From assembly GCA_937924505.1 (NCBI GenBank), contig CALDSR010000008.1, positions 1 through 64,000 of the forward strand: a stretch of DNA of 64,000 nucleotides, in the 5' to 3' direction. Positions 48,821 to 58,186 of the stretch are shown here, in pieces. The number at the start of each line of letters is the position of its first letter. Position 1 is the stretch's first letter. The translations under genes and the position numbers were made by a program. Source of the DNA: an uncultured Granulosicoccus sp. GTDB taxonomy: Bacteria; Pseudomonadota; Gammaproteobacteria; Granulosicoccales; Granulosicoccaceae. The notes under the pieces are model-generated. The model did no database searches and was not told the DNA's origin. It was given only the letters and a program-made list of their open reading frames with translations.

Positions 48821-50779
48821 ATGCAGACATTGCCGACGCTTGTGCATTACCTGCTCGGAAATGCCGAGCAGTACTCCAGTCGCGTCGCCATGCGTCACAA
48901 GGACCTCGGCATCTGGCGTGAATGGAACTGGGCCGAGGTCTGCAACGAAATCCAGCATTTTTCATTGGGGCTGGCTGAGCTTGGCGTAAATCCAGGCGAT
49001 CGAGTCGCCATCATTGGTGCCAATCGCCCGAGGCTATACTGGTCGTTTGCGGCCATTCAGGCGCTCGGCGCGATACCGGTGCCGATGTATGCCGATGCGG
49101 TGGCTGACGAGATGGTGTTCGTGCTCGAACACGCAGGCGTACGTTTTGCCATCTGTCAGGATCAGGAGCAGATCGACAAGGTGTTGTCGGTGCAGGATCA
49201 GTTGCCTGAACTCGACAGCCTTATGTATGACGAGTCGCGCGGGTTGCGGGACTACGACCCAGATACCATCTTCAATATTGATGCCGTGCAAGAACTCGGT
49301 GCTCGGGCACTTGAACGTGACCGGCATCGGGCTGTCGCCTGGCGCGAAGGGATCGACAAGATCAATGGCGATGACCTGTGCGTAATACTTTATACATCAG
49401 GAACGACGGGTCGTCCAAAGGGCGTCATGCTCTCGCACGACAATCTGATCATCACTTGCATCAATGCCAATGACTTTGACAAGCTTGACTATCGCGAGGA
49501 GACCATTGCCTATCTGCCATTGGCGTGGGTGGGTGATCATGTTTTCAGTTATGGGCAGTCGCTAACAGCGGGATACTGCGTTTGCTGTCCCGAGAGTCTG
49601 GATACCGTCAATGCCGATCGCAGGGAAATTGCACCAAGCTATTTTTTTGCGCCACCGAGAGTATTTGAATCTGTACTGACAGCGATTACGGTTGCCATGG
49701 AAGATGCCAGTCGCCCCAAGCGTGCTCTCTATGATCATTTTTTGAAAGTCGCTACGCGACACGGCGAAGCTGTGCTGAATGGCGAAAGCTTATCCTTCGT
49801 GGCACGATGCCATTACCGATTGGGTGAATGGTTCGTCTACGGTCCGTTGAAGAATCGTTTGGGTTTGTCTAAAGTGCGGGTTGCCTACACGGCTGGGGAA
49901 GCCATTGGCCCGGATATCTTTCGCTTTTACCGATCTATCGGTATCAACTTGAAACAGTTGTACGGTCAGACTGAAGCGAGTGTTTATATCACAGCACAAC
50001 CGGACGGCGAGATCGATGCCGATACGGTGGGCAAGCCTTCAACGGGCGTCGAGCTGAAAATCGCCGACTCTGGCGAGGTGCTTTACCGTTCTCCAGGTGT
50101 ATTCATTGGCTATTACCGAAATGAGGAGGCGACTGCGTCTACCAAGACAGAAGAGGGTTGGGTATACACGGGTGATGCCGGGTTTATCGACGATCGCGGT
50201 CATTTGCGCATAATTGATCGCGCGAAAGATGTTGGCAAACTTGATGACGGTAGCCTGTTTCCGCCGAAGTACATCGAGAACAAACTGAAATTCTTTCCCA
50301 CGATAAAAGAAGCTGTTGCCTTTGGCGACAATCGAGCGTTTGTTACGGCTTTTATCAATATTGACCTTACATCAGTATCAAATTGGGCGGAACGCAACAA
50401 CATTGTGTATGGCTCCTATCAGGAATTGGCTGATCATCCAGAGGTTTATTCGATGGTTCAGTCGCACATTGAAAAAGTCAATGCCGATCTGGCTGCTGAG
50501 CCTCGTGTCTCCGGTGCGCGAATCAGGCGTTTCCTGATCTTGCACAAGGAACTTGATGCCGACGATGGTGAATTGACTCGTACGCAAAAGGTTCGCAGAA
50601 AATTTATTAACGATCGATATGATGTACTGATTGAAGCTTTGTATTCGGATCAGGATTCTGCCTTTGTTTCTACTGAAGTTGTTTTCGAAGATGGTCGTAA
50701 GGGTACTATCGACGCGACAGTGAACATTCGAACCCTTGACTTGCCAGACACGAATGCCGCGATGAGGATGGCCTCGTGA
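48821..50779 (+). CDS. AMP-forming long-chain acyl-CoA ligase-like enzyme
   Basis: 652 residues, FadD15/ACSL type. The ATP P-loop YTSGTTGRPKGVMLSHDN is near residue 190; QLYGQTEASVYIT near 384 and GWVYTGDAGFIDDRGHLRII near 447 are the other adenylation motifs; the catalytic Lys region is RTQKVRRKFI near 588. It activates a carboxylic acid to its CoA thioester via the acyl-AMP. The direct coupling to livG (GTGA overlap) and a whole branched-chain-type importer suggests that it activates the imported acid. Substrate could be a fatty or aromatic acid. Confidence 0.9.
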   Translation: MQTLPTLVHYLLGNAEQYSSRVAMRHKDLGIWREWNWAEVCNEIQHFSLGLAELGVNPGDRVAIIGANRPRLYWSFAAIQALGAIPVPMYADAVADEMVFVLEHAGVRFAICQDQEQIDKVLSVQDQLPELDSLMYDESRGLRDYDPDTIFNIDAVQELGARALERDRHRAVAWREGIDKINGDDLCVILYTSGTTGRPKGVMLSHDNLIITCINANDFDKLDYREETIAYLPLAWVGDHVFSYGQSLTAGYCVCCPESLDTVNADRREIAPSYFFAPPRVFESVLTAITVAMEDASRPKRALYDHFLKVATRHGEAVLNGESLSFVARCHYRLGEWFVYGPLKNRLGLSKVRVAYTAGEAIGPDIFRFYRSIGINLKQLYGQTEASVYITAQPDGEIDADTVGKPSTGVELKIADSGEVLYRSPGVFIGYYRNEEATASTKTEEGWVYTGDAGFIDDRGHLRIIDRAKDVGKLDDGSLFPPKYIENKLKFFPTIKEAVAFGDNRAFVTAFINIDLTSVSNWAERNNIVYGSYQELADHPEVYSMVQSHIEKVNADLAAEPRVSGARIRRFLILHKELDADDGELTRTQKVRRKFINDRYDVLIEALYSDQDSAFVSTEVVFEDGRKGTIDATVNIRTLDLPDTNAAMRMAS

Positions 50780-51561
50780 GTACGAACAATGCTCGTGAAG
50801 TCCTGCTTGCTGTCGAGAATGTGTCATTGTCATTTGGCGGTGTAAAAGCGATCACCGATATCTCGTTCGACATAAACGATGGTGAGATCCGAGCGATAAT
50901 CGGCCCCAACGGCGCCGGCAAGACATCCATGCTCAATGTCATCAATGGTTTTTATCACCCGCAAGAGGGTGTCATAACGTTTCGGGGCAAGCGCCGGCGA
51001 CGTATGAAGCCGTATGAGGCGGCCGCCTCGGGTATCGCGCGCACATTTCAGAACGTTGCCTTGTTCAAAGGGATGAGCACGCTGGATAACATCATGTCGG
51101 GTCGTTCGCTAAAAATGCATCGCGGTTTGTTCTGGCAGATGCTCCATGTTGGACCGGCACGTCGAGAGGAAATCGAGCATCGAAAGCGGGTAGAGGAAAT
51201 CATCGATTTTCTCGAAATAGCGCATATTCGCAAACAAGCAGTCGGCAAATTACCCTACGGTTTGCAAAAGCGAGTCGAGCTGGGTCGCGCCATGGCTATG
51301 GAACCGGATCTTTTGCTGCTGGATGAGCCGATGGCCGGGATGAACCTTGAAGAGAAGGAAGATATGAGCCGTTTCGTTCTCGAATTAAATGCAGAATTTG
51401 GTACAACTATCGCGTTAATCGAACACGATATGGGTGTCGTGATGGATCTTGCAGATCGTGTCGTTGTACTAGATTACGGTAAGAAGATTGCCGATGGCAG
51501 CCCGCAAGAAGTTCAGGCTAACCAGAATGTCATCGACGCTTATCTAGGCGTGTCACACTGA
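50776..51561 (+). CDS. livG: Branched-chain-type ABC transporter ATPase LivG
   Basis: 261 residues from GTG 50776, overlapping the previous stop. Walker A GPNGAGKTSMLNVI near 41, GIARTFQNVALFKGMSTLDN, signature LPYGLQKRVELGRAMA (LivG type, no LSGGQ), Walker B LLLLDEPMAGMN, and the switch His in IEHDMGVVM. Powers uptake together with LivF. One-base overlap with livH. Confidence 0.95.
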   Translation: MSTNNAREVLLAVENVSLSFGGVKAITDISFDINDGEIRAIIGPNGAGKTSMLNVINGFYHPQEGVITFRGKRRRRMKPYEAAASGIARTFQNVALFKGMSTLDNIMSGRSLKMHRGLFWQMLHVGPARREEIEHRKRVEEIIDFLEIAHIRKQAVGKLPYGLQKRVELGRAMAMEPDLLLLDEPMAGMNLEEKEDMSRFVLELNAEFGTTIALIEHDMGVVMDLADRVVVLDYGKKIADGSPQEVQANQNVIDAYLGVSH

Positions 51562-52517
51562 TGGAATTGCTCAAGTCCATATTCATTACACCGTTTGTCG
51601 AGATGACAGACTATCCGGATTTTCTCCTGCAGGTCATCTGGGAAGGCTTTGTATCAGGGATATTATATTCATTGATTGCTTTGGGCTTCGTGCTTATTTA
51701 CAAAGCATCGGGCGTATTCAATTTTGCACAGGGTGTCATGGTCGTATTTGCAGCCTTGGTTCTGACCGGCTTGCATGGTATGGGAGTGCCGACCTGGGCG
51801 GCGGTGCTGATGACAATTGCCGTCATGGGTTTGTTGGCAGTATCGATCGAAAAGCTTGTCTTGCGCAAGCTGGTCAATCAGAACGATGCCATTCTATTGA
51901 TGGCGACCATCGGGCTGACATTGGTTCTCAAGGGGGTTGGTCAACTGGTGTTTGGTGGTGAGTCAAGGCCGATGATCACGAAGGAGCTGAAACTGCCCAC
52001 GGGCAGTACCGATTGGGAAGTGTTCGATGGCATTGTTATTTTTCAACACATTGATATCGCGGCGGCGCTTATCGCGATCCTGATGGTTGCAGCCTTGGGT
52101 ATTTTCTTTTCCAAAACGCGTATCGGCCGTGCGCTCAGAGCGGTAGCTGATGATCATCAGGCAGCGTTGTCGGTCGGCATATCCTTGCATCAGATCTGGG
52201 CGATTGTCTGGTTTGCCTCGGGTATCGTGGCACTGGTCACCGGCATCATGTGGGGTGCTCGATCCGAGGTGTCTTTCGCACTGGAAATCATTGCGTTAAA
52301 AGCGCTCGCCGTATTGATACTCGGTGGATTTACCTCTATTCCCGGCGCCATCGTTGGGGGCCTGATTATCGGCATAGGTGAAAAATTATTTGAAGTGTAC
52401 TGGGGGAGCATTTTTGGCAGCGGTGTCGAGGCCTGGTTTGCCTATGTGCTGGCACTGATTTTTTTGTTGTTTCGCCCGCAAGGCTTGTTTGGTGAGCGCA
52501 TTATTGAACGCGTATAG
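51561..52517 (+). CDS. livH: Branched-chain-type ABC permease LivH
   Basis: 318 residues with about eight membrane helices. GFVSGILYSLIALGFVLIYK and ASGVFNFAQGVMVVF are the LivH start; GRALRAVADDHQAALSVGI is the cytoplasmic coupling loop that meets the ATPases. Forms the channel with LivM. TGATG-type stop/start junction with livG indicates coupling. Confidence 0.95.
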   Translation: MELLKSIFITPFVEMTDYPDFLLQVIWEGFVSGILYSLIALGFVLIYKASGVFNFAQGVMVVFAALVLTGLHGMGVPTWAAVLMTIAVMGLLAVSIEKLVLRKLVNQNDAILLMATIGLTLVLKGVGQLVFGGESRPMITKELKLPTGSTDWEVFDGIVIFQHIDIAAALIAILMVAALGIFFSKTRIGRALRAVADDHQAALSVGISLHQIWAIVWFASGIVALVTGIMWGARSEVSFALEIIALKALAVLILGGFTSIPGAIVGGLIIGIGEKLFEVYWGSIFGSGVEAWFAYVLALIFLLFRPQGLFGERIIERV

Positions 52518-52532
52518 CAGTGAGTACATTTG

Positions 52533-53618
52533 ATGTTCTATCGTGAAGCTGGACAATTCAAGACAAGCTATGCCGCTGATCAGGCTCTGTTGCCAATAGT
52601 GCAGGATCGCATTGGCCTTGCCGTCATTCTGGTGATCGCCTTTATCGTCATTCCATTAATGGCGTCGAATTTCATGATCAGTTCGATCATGATTCCCTTT
52701 CTGGTTTTTTCCCTCGCGGCCATCGGATTGAATATATTGACTGGTTATGCCGGTCAGCTATCACTGGGAACGGGCGCGTTCATGGGAGTAGGTGCTTATT
52801 CCTGCTACAAGCTGGCGACAATATTTCCTGACGTGAATGTGCTTGTTCATATTTTGCTGTCCGGTGTGTTCGCCGCGTTGCTGGGTGTGCTCTTTGGATT
52901 GCCGAGCTTGCGCATCAAGGGTTTGTATCTCGCCATAACTACTTTGGCAGCACAGTTTTTTCTCGAATGGTGCTTCATCCGAATCGAGTGGCTTTACAAC
53001 TACAACGATTCGGGTGCCATTGAAGTACCGCAGCGGATGCTCGCTGGAATCGCCATAACCGGGCCGTCAGCAAGCCCGCTTGCCCGCTATTTTGTCATTC
53101 TGGTTACTGTGTCCGTGCTTGCCTTGATTGCGGCGAATGTTCTACGTGGTCGTATCGGGCGTAGCTGGATGATGATTCGCGATATGGATATTGCGGCTGA
53201 ATTGATCGGGGTACGCCCCTTGATGGCAAAGCTGTCAGCCTTTGCCTTTTCCAGCTATTACTGTGGTGTTGCCGGGGCGCTGATGGTGTTTTGCTGGCTC
53301 GGATCGGCAGAGGTTGAAGCCTTTGATATCAATCATTCCTTCCTGGTGCTGTTCATGGTCATTATCGGTGGAATGGGGTCGATCCTCGGATGTTTTCTCG
53401 GTGCCGCCTTCATCTGGGCCTTGCCAGCGGTGATTCGATCCCTGCCATCGACTTTCGGGATCGACATGATGGCGGCAACGACGGAACATATCACCAACAT
53501 CATCATTGGCTTATTGATCATCTTTTTCCTCATCGTGGAACCGCATGGGCTGGCCAGACTCTGGGGAATCGCCAAGGAGAAGCTCAGAACCTGGCCTTTC
53601 CCGTATGCCTCGAGTTGA
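52533..53618 (+). CDS. livM: Branched-chain-type ABC permease LivM
   Basis: 361 residues from ATG 52533 with GTGAG upstream. About nine membrane helices; an N-terminal soluble stretch of 30 residues precedes. IGLNILTGYAGQLSLGTGAF and the coupling loop GRSWMMIRDMDIAAELIGV are typical. Fifteen bases after livH. Confidence 0.95.
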   Translation: MFYREAGQFKTSYAADQALLPIVQDRIGLAVILVIAFIVIPLMASNFMISSIMIPFLVFSLAAIGLNILTGYAGQLSLGTGAFMGVGAYSCYKLATIFPDVNVLVHILLSGVFAALLGVLFGLPSLRIKGLYLAITTLAAQFFLEWCFIRIEWLYNYNDSGAIEVPQRMLAGIAITGPSASPLARYFVILVTVSVLALIAANVLRGRIGRSWMMIRDMDIAAELIGVRPLMAKLSAFAFSSYYCGVAGALMVFCWLGSAEVEAFDINHSFLVLFMVIIGGMGSILGCFLGAAFIWALPAVIRSLPSTFGIDMMAATTEHITNIIIGLLIIFFLIVEPHGLARLWGIAKEKLRTWPFPYASS

Positions 53619-53708
53619 ATGATGCGTACAAAACATTGCACGATCAAGAGAAATATGCGAGCGTGATTTGGCAAGTGAACGAGATCGAACCACTGGAGAG
53701 TGAATCTA

Positions 53709-55010
53709 ATGTATAAAAAATTAGTATTAACCGTCGCAGCTGGCGTTTTTGCCAGTGGCCTGGGAATGTCATCAGCTTACGCCGAAGACACAATGTACAT
53801 GCCGTCGATGAGTTATCGAACAGGCCCATTTGCGAGCGGTGGTACACCATTTGCCGATGGCTATGCCGACTACTTCAACATGCTGAATGAGCGTGATGGA
53901 GGCATCAACGGGGTCAAGATCGTTGTTGAGGAATGTGAGACGGCTTACAACACACAAAAAGGCGTTGAATGCTATGAAGCGACAAAAGACAAGGGTGCAC
54001 TTGCCTATAGCCCATTGTCGACGGGTATAACGCTTGCGTTGATCCCCAAAGCACCGGTCGACAAAATTCCGGTGTTTTCGATGGGTTACGGCTTGTCCGC
54101 TGCAGCGGCCGGGGAAAAATTTCCATGGACCTTTGTTTATCCGACAACATACTGGAGTCAGCTGTCGTCAATCCTGACGTACATCGATTCCAACGGGGGT
54201 ATCAAGGGCAAGAAGATTGGCTACATCTACCTTGATATTGGTTACGGCAAAGAACCAATTCCCTTGCTCGACGAACTGGCTGAAACCATGGGTTTCGAAG
54301 TCGTCAAGTTTCCGGTGGGCATCAAGGAAATGCAGAACCAATCAGCGCAGTGGCTTAACGTGCGCAAGGAACAGCCGGATTGGATGGTGATGTGGGGCTG
54401 GGGTGCCATGAACCCGACTGCAGTAAAGGAAGCGGCGAAAAATCGTTTTCCACTTGATCGCTTCATCGGTAACTGGTGGGCGGGCTCACATAGCGATCTC
54501 AAATCGGTAGGTGCCGATGGCAAAGGCTATCTTGCGGCGAATTTCTCCGGTATCGGTCAGGACTTTCAAGCGGTACAAGACATCTTGACGCATGTTGTCG
54601 ACAAGGGTTTGAGTCGAGTTGCATCACCGGATGATGTCGGTAATGTTTTATACAATCGCGGTATGTTCAATGCGGTTGTGTTGGCCGAGGCCATCCGCGA
54701 AGCGCAAGCCAAAACCGGCAAGAAAATCATTGATGGCAGCGATATGCGAGATGGCCTTGAGTCGATCGACCTGACACAGGAACGGCTGACCGAGTTGGGT
54801 CTTGAGAATTTTACCGACAGCGTCAAGGGTAGCTGTAGTGATCACGCGGGCGGCGGTTCCATATTCATCCAACAGTGGAATGGCAGCGACTGGGAGCGCA
54901 CCACCGATCTCATACCACCGATGATTGATGTTGTTCGGCCCAAGCTTGAAGAAGCAGCCGAAACTTATGTGTCGGACAAGCCGGAATGGCAATCGCAGAA
55001 CTGCGGTTGA
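53709..55010 (+). CDS. Branched-chain-type ABC substrate-binding protein
   Basis: 433 residues from ATG 53709 (GGAG about ten bases upstream). Signal peptide 1-25 ending SSAYA-ED. Type I periplasmic-binding fold of the LivK/aliphatic-amide group; MPSMSYRTGPFASGG near the start, and two Cys pairs in the mature protein. Much longer than LivK (about 345), so it belongs to the subgroup often paired with acyl- or aryl-CoA ligases. Its ligand is probably the acid used by the neighbouring ligases; not a plain amino acid, by inference. Confidence 0.9.
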   Translation: MYKKLVLTVAAGVFASGLGMSSAYAEDTMYMPSMSYRTGPFASGGTPFADGYADYFNMLNERDGGINGVKIVVEECETAYNTQKGVECYEATKDKGALAYSPLSTGITLALIPKAPVDKIPVFSMGYGLSAAAAGEKFPWTFVYPTTYWSQLSSILTYIDSNGGIKGKKIGYIYLDIGYGKEPIPLLDELAETMGFEVVKFPVGIKEMQNQSAQWLNVRKEQPDWMVMWGWGAMNPTAVKEAAKNRFPLDRFIGNWWAGSHSDLKSVGADGKGYLAANFSGIGQDFQAVQDILTHVVDKGLSRVASPDDVGNVLYNRGMFNAVVLAEAIREAQAKTGKKIIDGSDMRDGLESIDLTQERLTELGLENFTDSVKGSCSDHAGGGSIFIQQWNGSDWERTTDLIPPMIDVVRPKLEEAAETYVSDKPEWQSQNCG

Positions 55011-55056
55011 GTAACCGCGTAAAACCTGTGTATTGCAAATAATGATGAAGTATATA

Positions 55057-55088
55057 AAACGGGCCGTACCATCGGCCCGTTTGTCTTT
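55057..55088 (+). terminator. Terminator-like hairpin after the binding-protein gene
   Basis: AAACGGGCCG (55057-55066) pairs perfectly with CGGCCCGTTT (55073-55082), loop TACCAT, then GTCTTT. It probably ends a good part of transcription and lets the binding protein be made in excess over LivF and the downstream genes. Confidence 0.75.
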
Positions 55089-55120
55089 GGAATCCTTAAT
55101 GGGCAACACGTGATCACGAC

Positions 55121-55951
55121 ATGAGTGAAGAGCAGATCGCAACAAATACCAACACCATACTCAGCGTCAACAACATCGAAGTTATCTATGATCACGTCAT
55201 TCTGGTTTTGAAGGGCGTGTCGCTGACGGTGCCAGAAGGTGGCATCGTGGCCATACTGGGCGCCAATGGTGCGGGCAAGACAACAACCTTGAAAGCGATC
55301 TCCAATCTTCTACAAGCCGAGCGTGGTGAGGTAACGAAAGGCAGTATCGAGTTCTACGGTGAGGAAGTACATGGTTTGGCACCAAATGAACTGGTGCGTC
55401 GCGGCTGTATCCAGGTCATGGAAGGGCGTCATTGTTTTGGTCACCTGAGTATTGAAGAAAACCTGCTCACAGGTGCGTTTACGCGCAAAGACGGCAAGGC
55501 GGCGATCAAGCAAGACATGGAGATGGTTTACCATTATTTTCCGCGTCTCAAGGAACGACGTGCATCGCAGGCGGGTTACACCTCGGGAGGTGAGCAACAG
55601 ATGTGTGCGATCGGTCGCGCCCTGATGTCAAAGCCATCAATGATCCTGCTCGACGAACCGTCCATGGGGCTAGCACCGCAGCTGGTCGAAGAGATTTTCG
55701 AAATCGTTCAGCAATTGAACAAGGACACAGGCGTGTCGTTTTTACTGGCTGAACAGAACACCAATATAGCGCTCCGCTATGCCACCTATGGCTACATCCT
55801 CGAATCTGGTCGAGTTGTTCTTGACGGCAGCGGTGATACCTTGCGCGAGAATTCTGATGTCAAGGAGTTCTATCTGGGAACAGGTGGAGAGGGGCGTCGT
55901 AGTTTTCGCGATGTCAAACACTACAAACGCCGCAAGCGATGGTTGGCATGA
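55121..55951 (+). CDS. livF: Branched-chain-type ABC transporter ATPase LivF
   Basis: 276 residues. Walker A GANGAGKTTTLKAI near 46, signature YTSGGEQQMCAIGRALM near 155, Walker B MILLDEPSMGLAP. It has a C-terminal basic tail beyond LivF (RRSFRDVKHYKRRKRWLA). Second ATPase of the importer. The next gene starts by ATGA overlap. Confidence 0.94.
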   Translation: MSEEQIATNTNTILSVNNIEVIYDHVILVLKGVSLTVPEGGIVAILGANGAGKTTTLKAISNLLQAERGEVTKGSIEFYGEEVHGLAPNELVRRGCIQVMEGRHCFGHLSIEENLLTGAFTRKDGKAAIKQDMEMVYHYFPRLKERRASQAGYTSGGEQQMCAIGRALMSKPSMILLDEPSMGLAPQLVEEIFEIVQQLNKDTGVSFLLAEQNTNIALRYATYGYILESGRVVLDGSGDTLRENSDVKEFYLGTGGEGRRSFRDVKHYKRRKRWLA

Positions 55952-57192
55952 GTTTCTTCGACGATAAGGACACGCTTGACGCGACTGCCCGCGTGAATCA
56001 ATTGTTTGATGGTTTTAATGACCGTCTAGAGAAGGCAAGAAACAATTGTCCGGGCCTTGCTCGTCATCATGCGGATGTTCTGAACGTGCATATTCACGAT
56101 AACGAATCCTTGCTTAGCCTGCCAATACTTCGCAAGGCCGATGTCATGCAGGCGCAACAGGCACAGCCACCTTTTGGTGGCTTCGTCAATGTCTCCGCGC
56201 TGTCGGGTTCGCGATGGTTCATGTCACCGGGGCCCGTCTGGGAACCCCAACTGACAATGAGTGATCCATGGCAGTGCGCGCGTGCGTTACATGCAGCAGG
56301 ATTTACGTCGGGCATGCGGGTTCACAATGCTTTTTCCTATCACCTGACGCCGGGAGGTTTCATTCTGGATGAGGGTGCACGTGCATTGGGTTGTATCGTA
56401 TTTCCTGCCGGTACCGGCAATACGGAAGCGCAGGTTGAAGCGCTTCATCACACCGGGTCAGAAGCCTATGTCGGTACACCGGATTATTTGCAAACCTTGC
56501 TGGATCATGCCATTGAGCATTCAGTCGAATTGCCATTGCTGAAACGGGCGATGGTCTCTGGTGGCGCTCTGTTTCCCGCTATGCGTGATAAGTACCTGAG
56601 TCAAGGTATCGATGTCATGCAGTGCTATGCCACGGCGGATTTGGGCGTTATCGCTTACGAGACCTCAAGTCATGAGGAACTGAACGCCGGAATGGTGATT
56701 AATGAGGGCCTGATTGTGGAGATTGTCATTCCCGGTACAGGAACCCCGGTCAGCCCCGGAGAAGTCGGTGAATTGATCGTGACTCGACTGCACCCGGATT
56801 TTCCACTTGTCCGATTCGCCACCGGTGATCTTTCTGCCGAGATCGTCGAGCCCAGCCCATGTGGTCGCAGCCAAAAACGTATCAAGGGCTGGATGGGACG
56901 TGCTGATCAACGGGCGAAGATTCGTGGCATGTTTGTCGATCCATTTCAATTGAAGAAACTGGCTGATGCATATTCTGAGTTGCAACGTTGGCGTCTGGTC
57001 ATTGACCGGGTAGGTGATCGAGATGTCATGAATCTCAAGGTTGTTGCATCTGATGATGGAAATTCATTGCCGGTGGATGCCTTGGAAAAGACACTCAAAC
57101 AGGTGACGAATCTGTCTGGCACTGTAGAAGTCGTAGCCGAGTTGCCGAATGACGGTGTGGTGATCGATGATCAACGTGACTACAGTCAATAG
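55948..57192 (+). CDS. PaaK-like protein lacking the adenylation P-loop
   Basis: 414 residues from ATG 55948, overlapping the livF stop (ATGA). Overall it follows phenylacetate-CoA ligase: a helical start, QCYATADLGVIAYE in place of the DIYGLSE motif, FPLVRFATGDLSA for the (P)xxRYRTGD motif, and MGRADQRAKIRGMFVDPFQL for the hinge and C-terminal domain. But the place of the glycine-rich SSGTTGKPT loop holds ALSGSRWFMSPGPVW, without the Thr/Gly/Lys needed for ATP phosphate binding. It may bind an acyl adenylate or CoA ester, be regulatory, or be inactive. Comparison is by memory of PaaK. Confidence 0.78.
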   Translation: MSFFDDKDTLDATARVNQLFDGFNDRLEKARNNCPGLARHHADVLNVHIHDNESLLSLPILRKADVMQAQQAQPPFGGFVNVSALSGSRWFMSPGPVWEPQLTMSDPWQCARALHAAGFTSGMRVHNAFSYHLTPGGFILDEGARALGCIVFPAGTGNTEAQVEALHHTGSEAYVGTPDYLQTLLDHAIEHSVELPLLKRAMVSGGALFPAMRDKYLSQGIDVMQCYATADLGVIAYETSSHEELNAGMVINEGLIVEIVIPGTGTPVSPGEVGELIVTRLHPDFPLVRFATGDLSAEIVEPSPCGRSQKRIKGWMGRADQRAKIRGMFVDPFQLKKLADAYSELQRWRLVIDRVGDRDVMNLKVVASDDGNSLPVDALEKTLKQVTNLSGTVEVVAELPNDGVVIDDQRDYSQ

Positions 57193-57224
57193 ATATCATT
57201 AAGTTTATTACGACTGACTAGCCC

Positions 57225-57629
57225 ATGACTACTGCTGATCTTCCCAATATCGACAAGGATAAAACGCCAGCCTCGATGCGCAGCATCGCAATGCCGGCTG
57301 ACGCGAATCCAAATGGCGACATTTTCGGTGGCTGGATCTTGTCCCAGATGGATCTGGCGGGTGGCACGCATGCCTTTTTTGTTGCACAGGGGAGAGTTGC
57401 CACCGTGGCTGTAACCGGCATGAAGTTTCACAAGCCGGTCAACATTGGCGATGAAGTCAGTTGCTATTGTGCAACCGAGAGCATTGGCAATACGTCGATA
57501 AGGGTCCGTGTCGAAACCTGGGTTCGTCGGCGTCACAAGATGGATTCGGAACAAGTCACCGAGGGTCTTTTCACTTTTGTTGCGATCGATGAAAACGGCA
57601 AGCCGCGTCCTGTGGAACTCACTGAATGA
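57225..57629 (+). CDS. yciA: Acyl-CoA thioesterase, YciA type
   Basis: 134 residues. Hot-dog fold: NPNGDIFGGWILSQMDLAGG carries the catalytic Asp and helix, and GMKFHKPVNIGDEVSCY the following strands. Hydrolyses acyl-CoA esters of broad range to free acid and CoA. Directly after the ligase/importer operon (32 bases), it may recycle CoA. It overlaps the next start by ATGA. Confidence 0.92.
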   Translation: MTTADLPNIDKDKTPASMRSIAMPADANPNGDIFGGWILSQMDLAGGTHAFFVAQGRVATVAVTGMKFHKPVNIGDEVSCYCATESIGNTSIRVRVETWVRRRHKMDSEQVTEGLFTFVAIDENGKPRPVELTE

Positions 57630-58186
57630 ATGCTGACACCGGTCGTCTGGCAACCATTATAGAGGCCATAACTAACCAGCCATTACCTCCGGTTGATACT
57701 TGGCATCCCTCGCGCACAGATGATATCGATATTCGGATTGCCGCCAATGGTGACTGGTTTCATCAGGGTAGCCGTATCAGTCGTGCCCGAATGGTTCGTT
57801 TGTTTTCAACCGTATTACGCGCTGATGATGACGGGCATACGTATCTGGTGACACCGCTTGAACGTTTGCGCATCGTCGTTGAAGATGCGCCGTTCATGGC
57901 GGTGGGTTTGGAACGCCATGGGGCCGAAGATGATCAGACGCTGATATTCACAACCAATGTGGGTGACCAGGTGATCGCTGATGCGACCCACCCGATCATT
58001 GTCGAATACGCCGAGCAGGGCGGCGAACCCTCACCTTACATTGTTGTGCGTAACAAGCTTCGCGCCAAACTCAGTCGGGCGATCTTCTATGACCTCGCCG
58101 ATCAGGCCATAATGAGTAATGGCGTCGCTGGCGTTTTTTCATGCGGTGTTTTCATGCGTCTCGGTGAGAAATCCGATCATGCTTGA
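57626..58186 (+). CDS. DUF1285 family protein
   Basis: 186 residues. Family landmarks: VDTWHPSRTDDIDIRIAANG then DWFHQGSRISRARMVRLFS, and YLVTPLERLRIVVEDAPF. Cytoplasmic beta-rich protein with unknown function. Starts by ATGA overlap with yciA, and the ccmA start lies eight bases inside its end, linking thioesterase and ccm genes in one transcript. Confidence 0.88.
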   Translation: MNADTGRLATIIEAITNQPLPPVDTWHPSRTDDIDIRIAANGDWFHQGSRISRARMVRLFSTVLRADDDGHTYLVTPLERLRIVVEDAPFMAVGLERHGAEDDQTLIFTTNVGDQVIADATHPIIVEYAEQGGEPSPYIVVRNKLRAKLSRAIFYDLADQAIMSNGVAGVFSCGVFMRLGEKSDHA

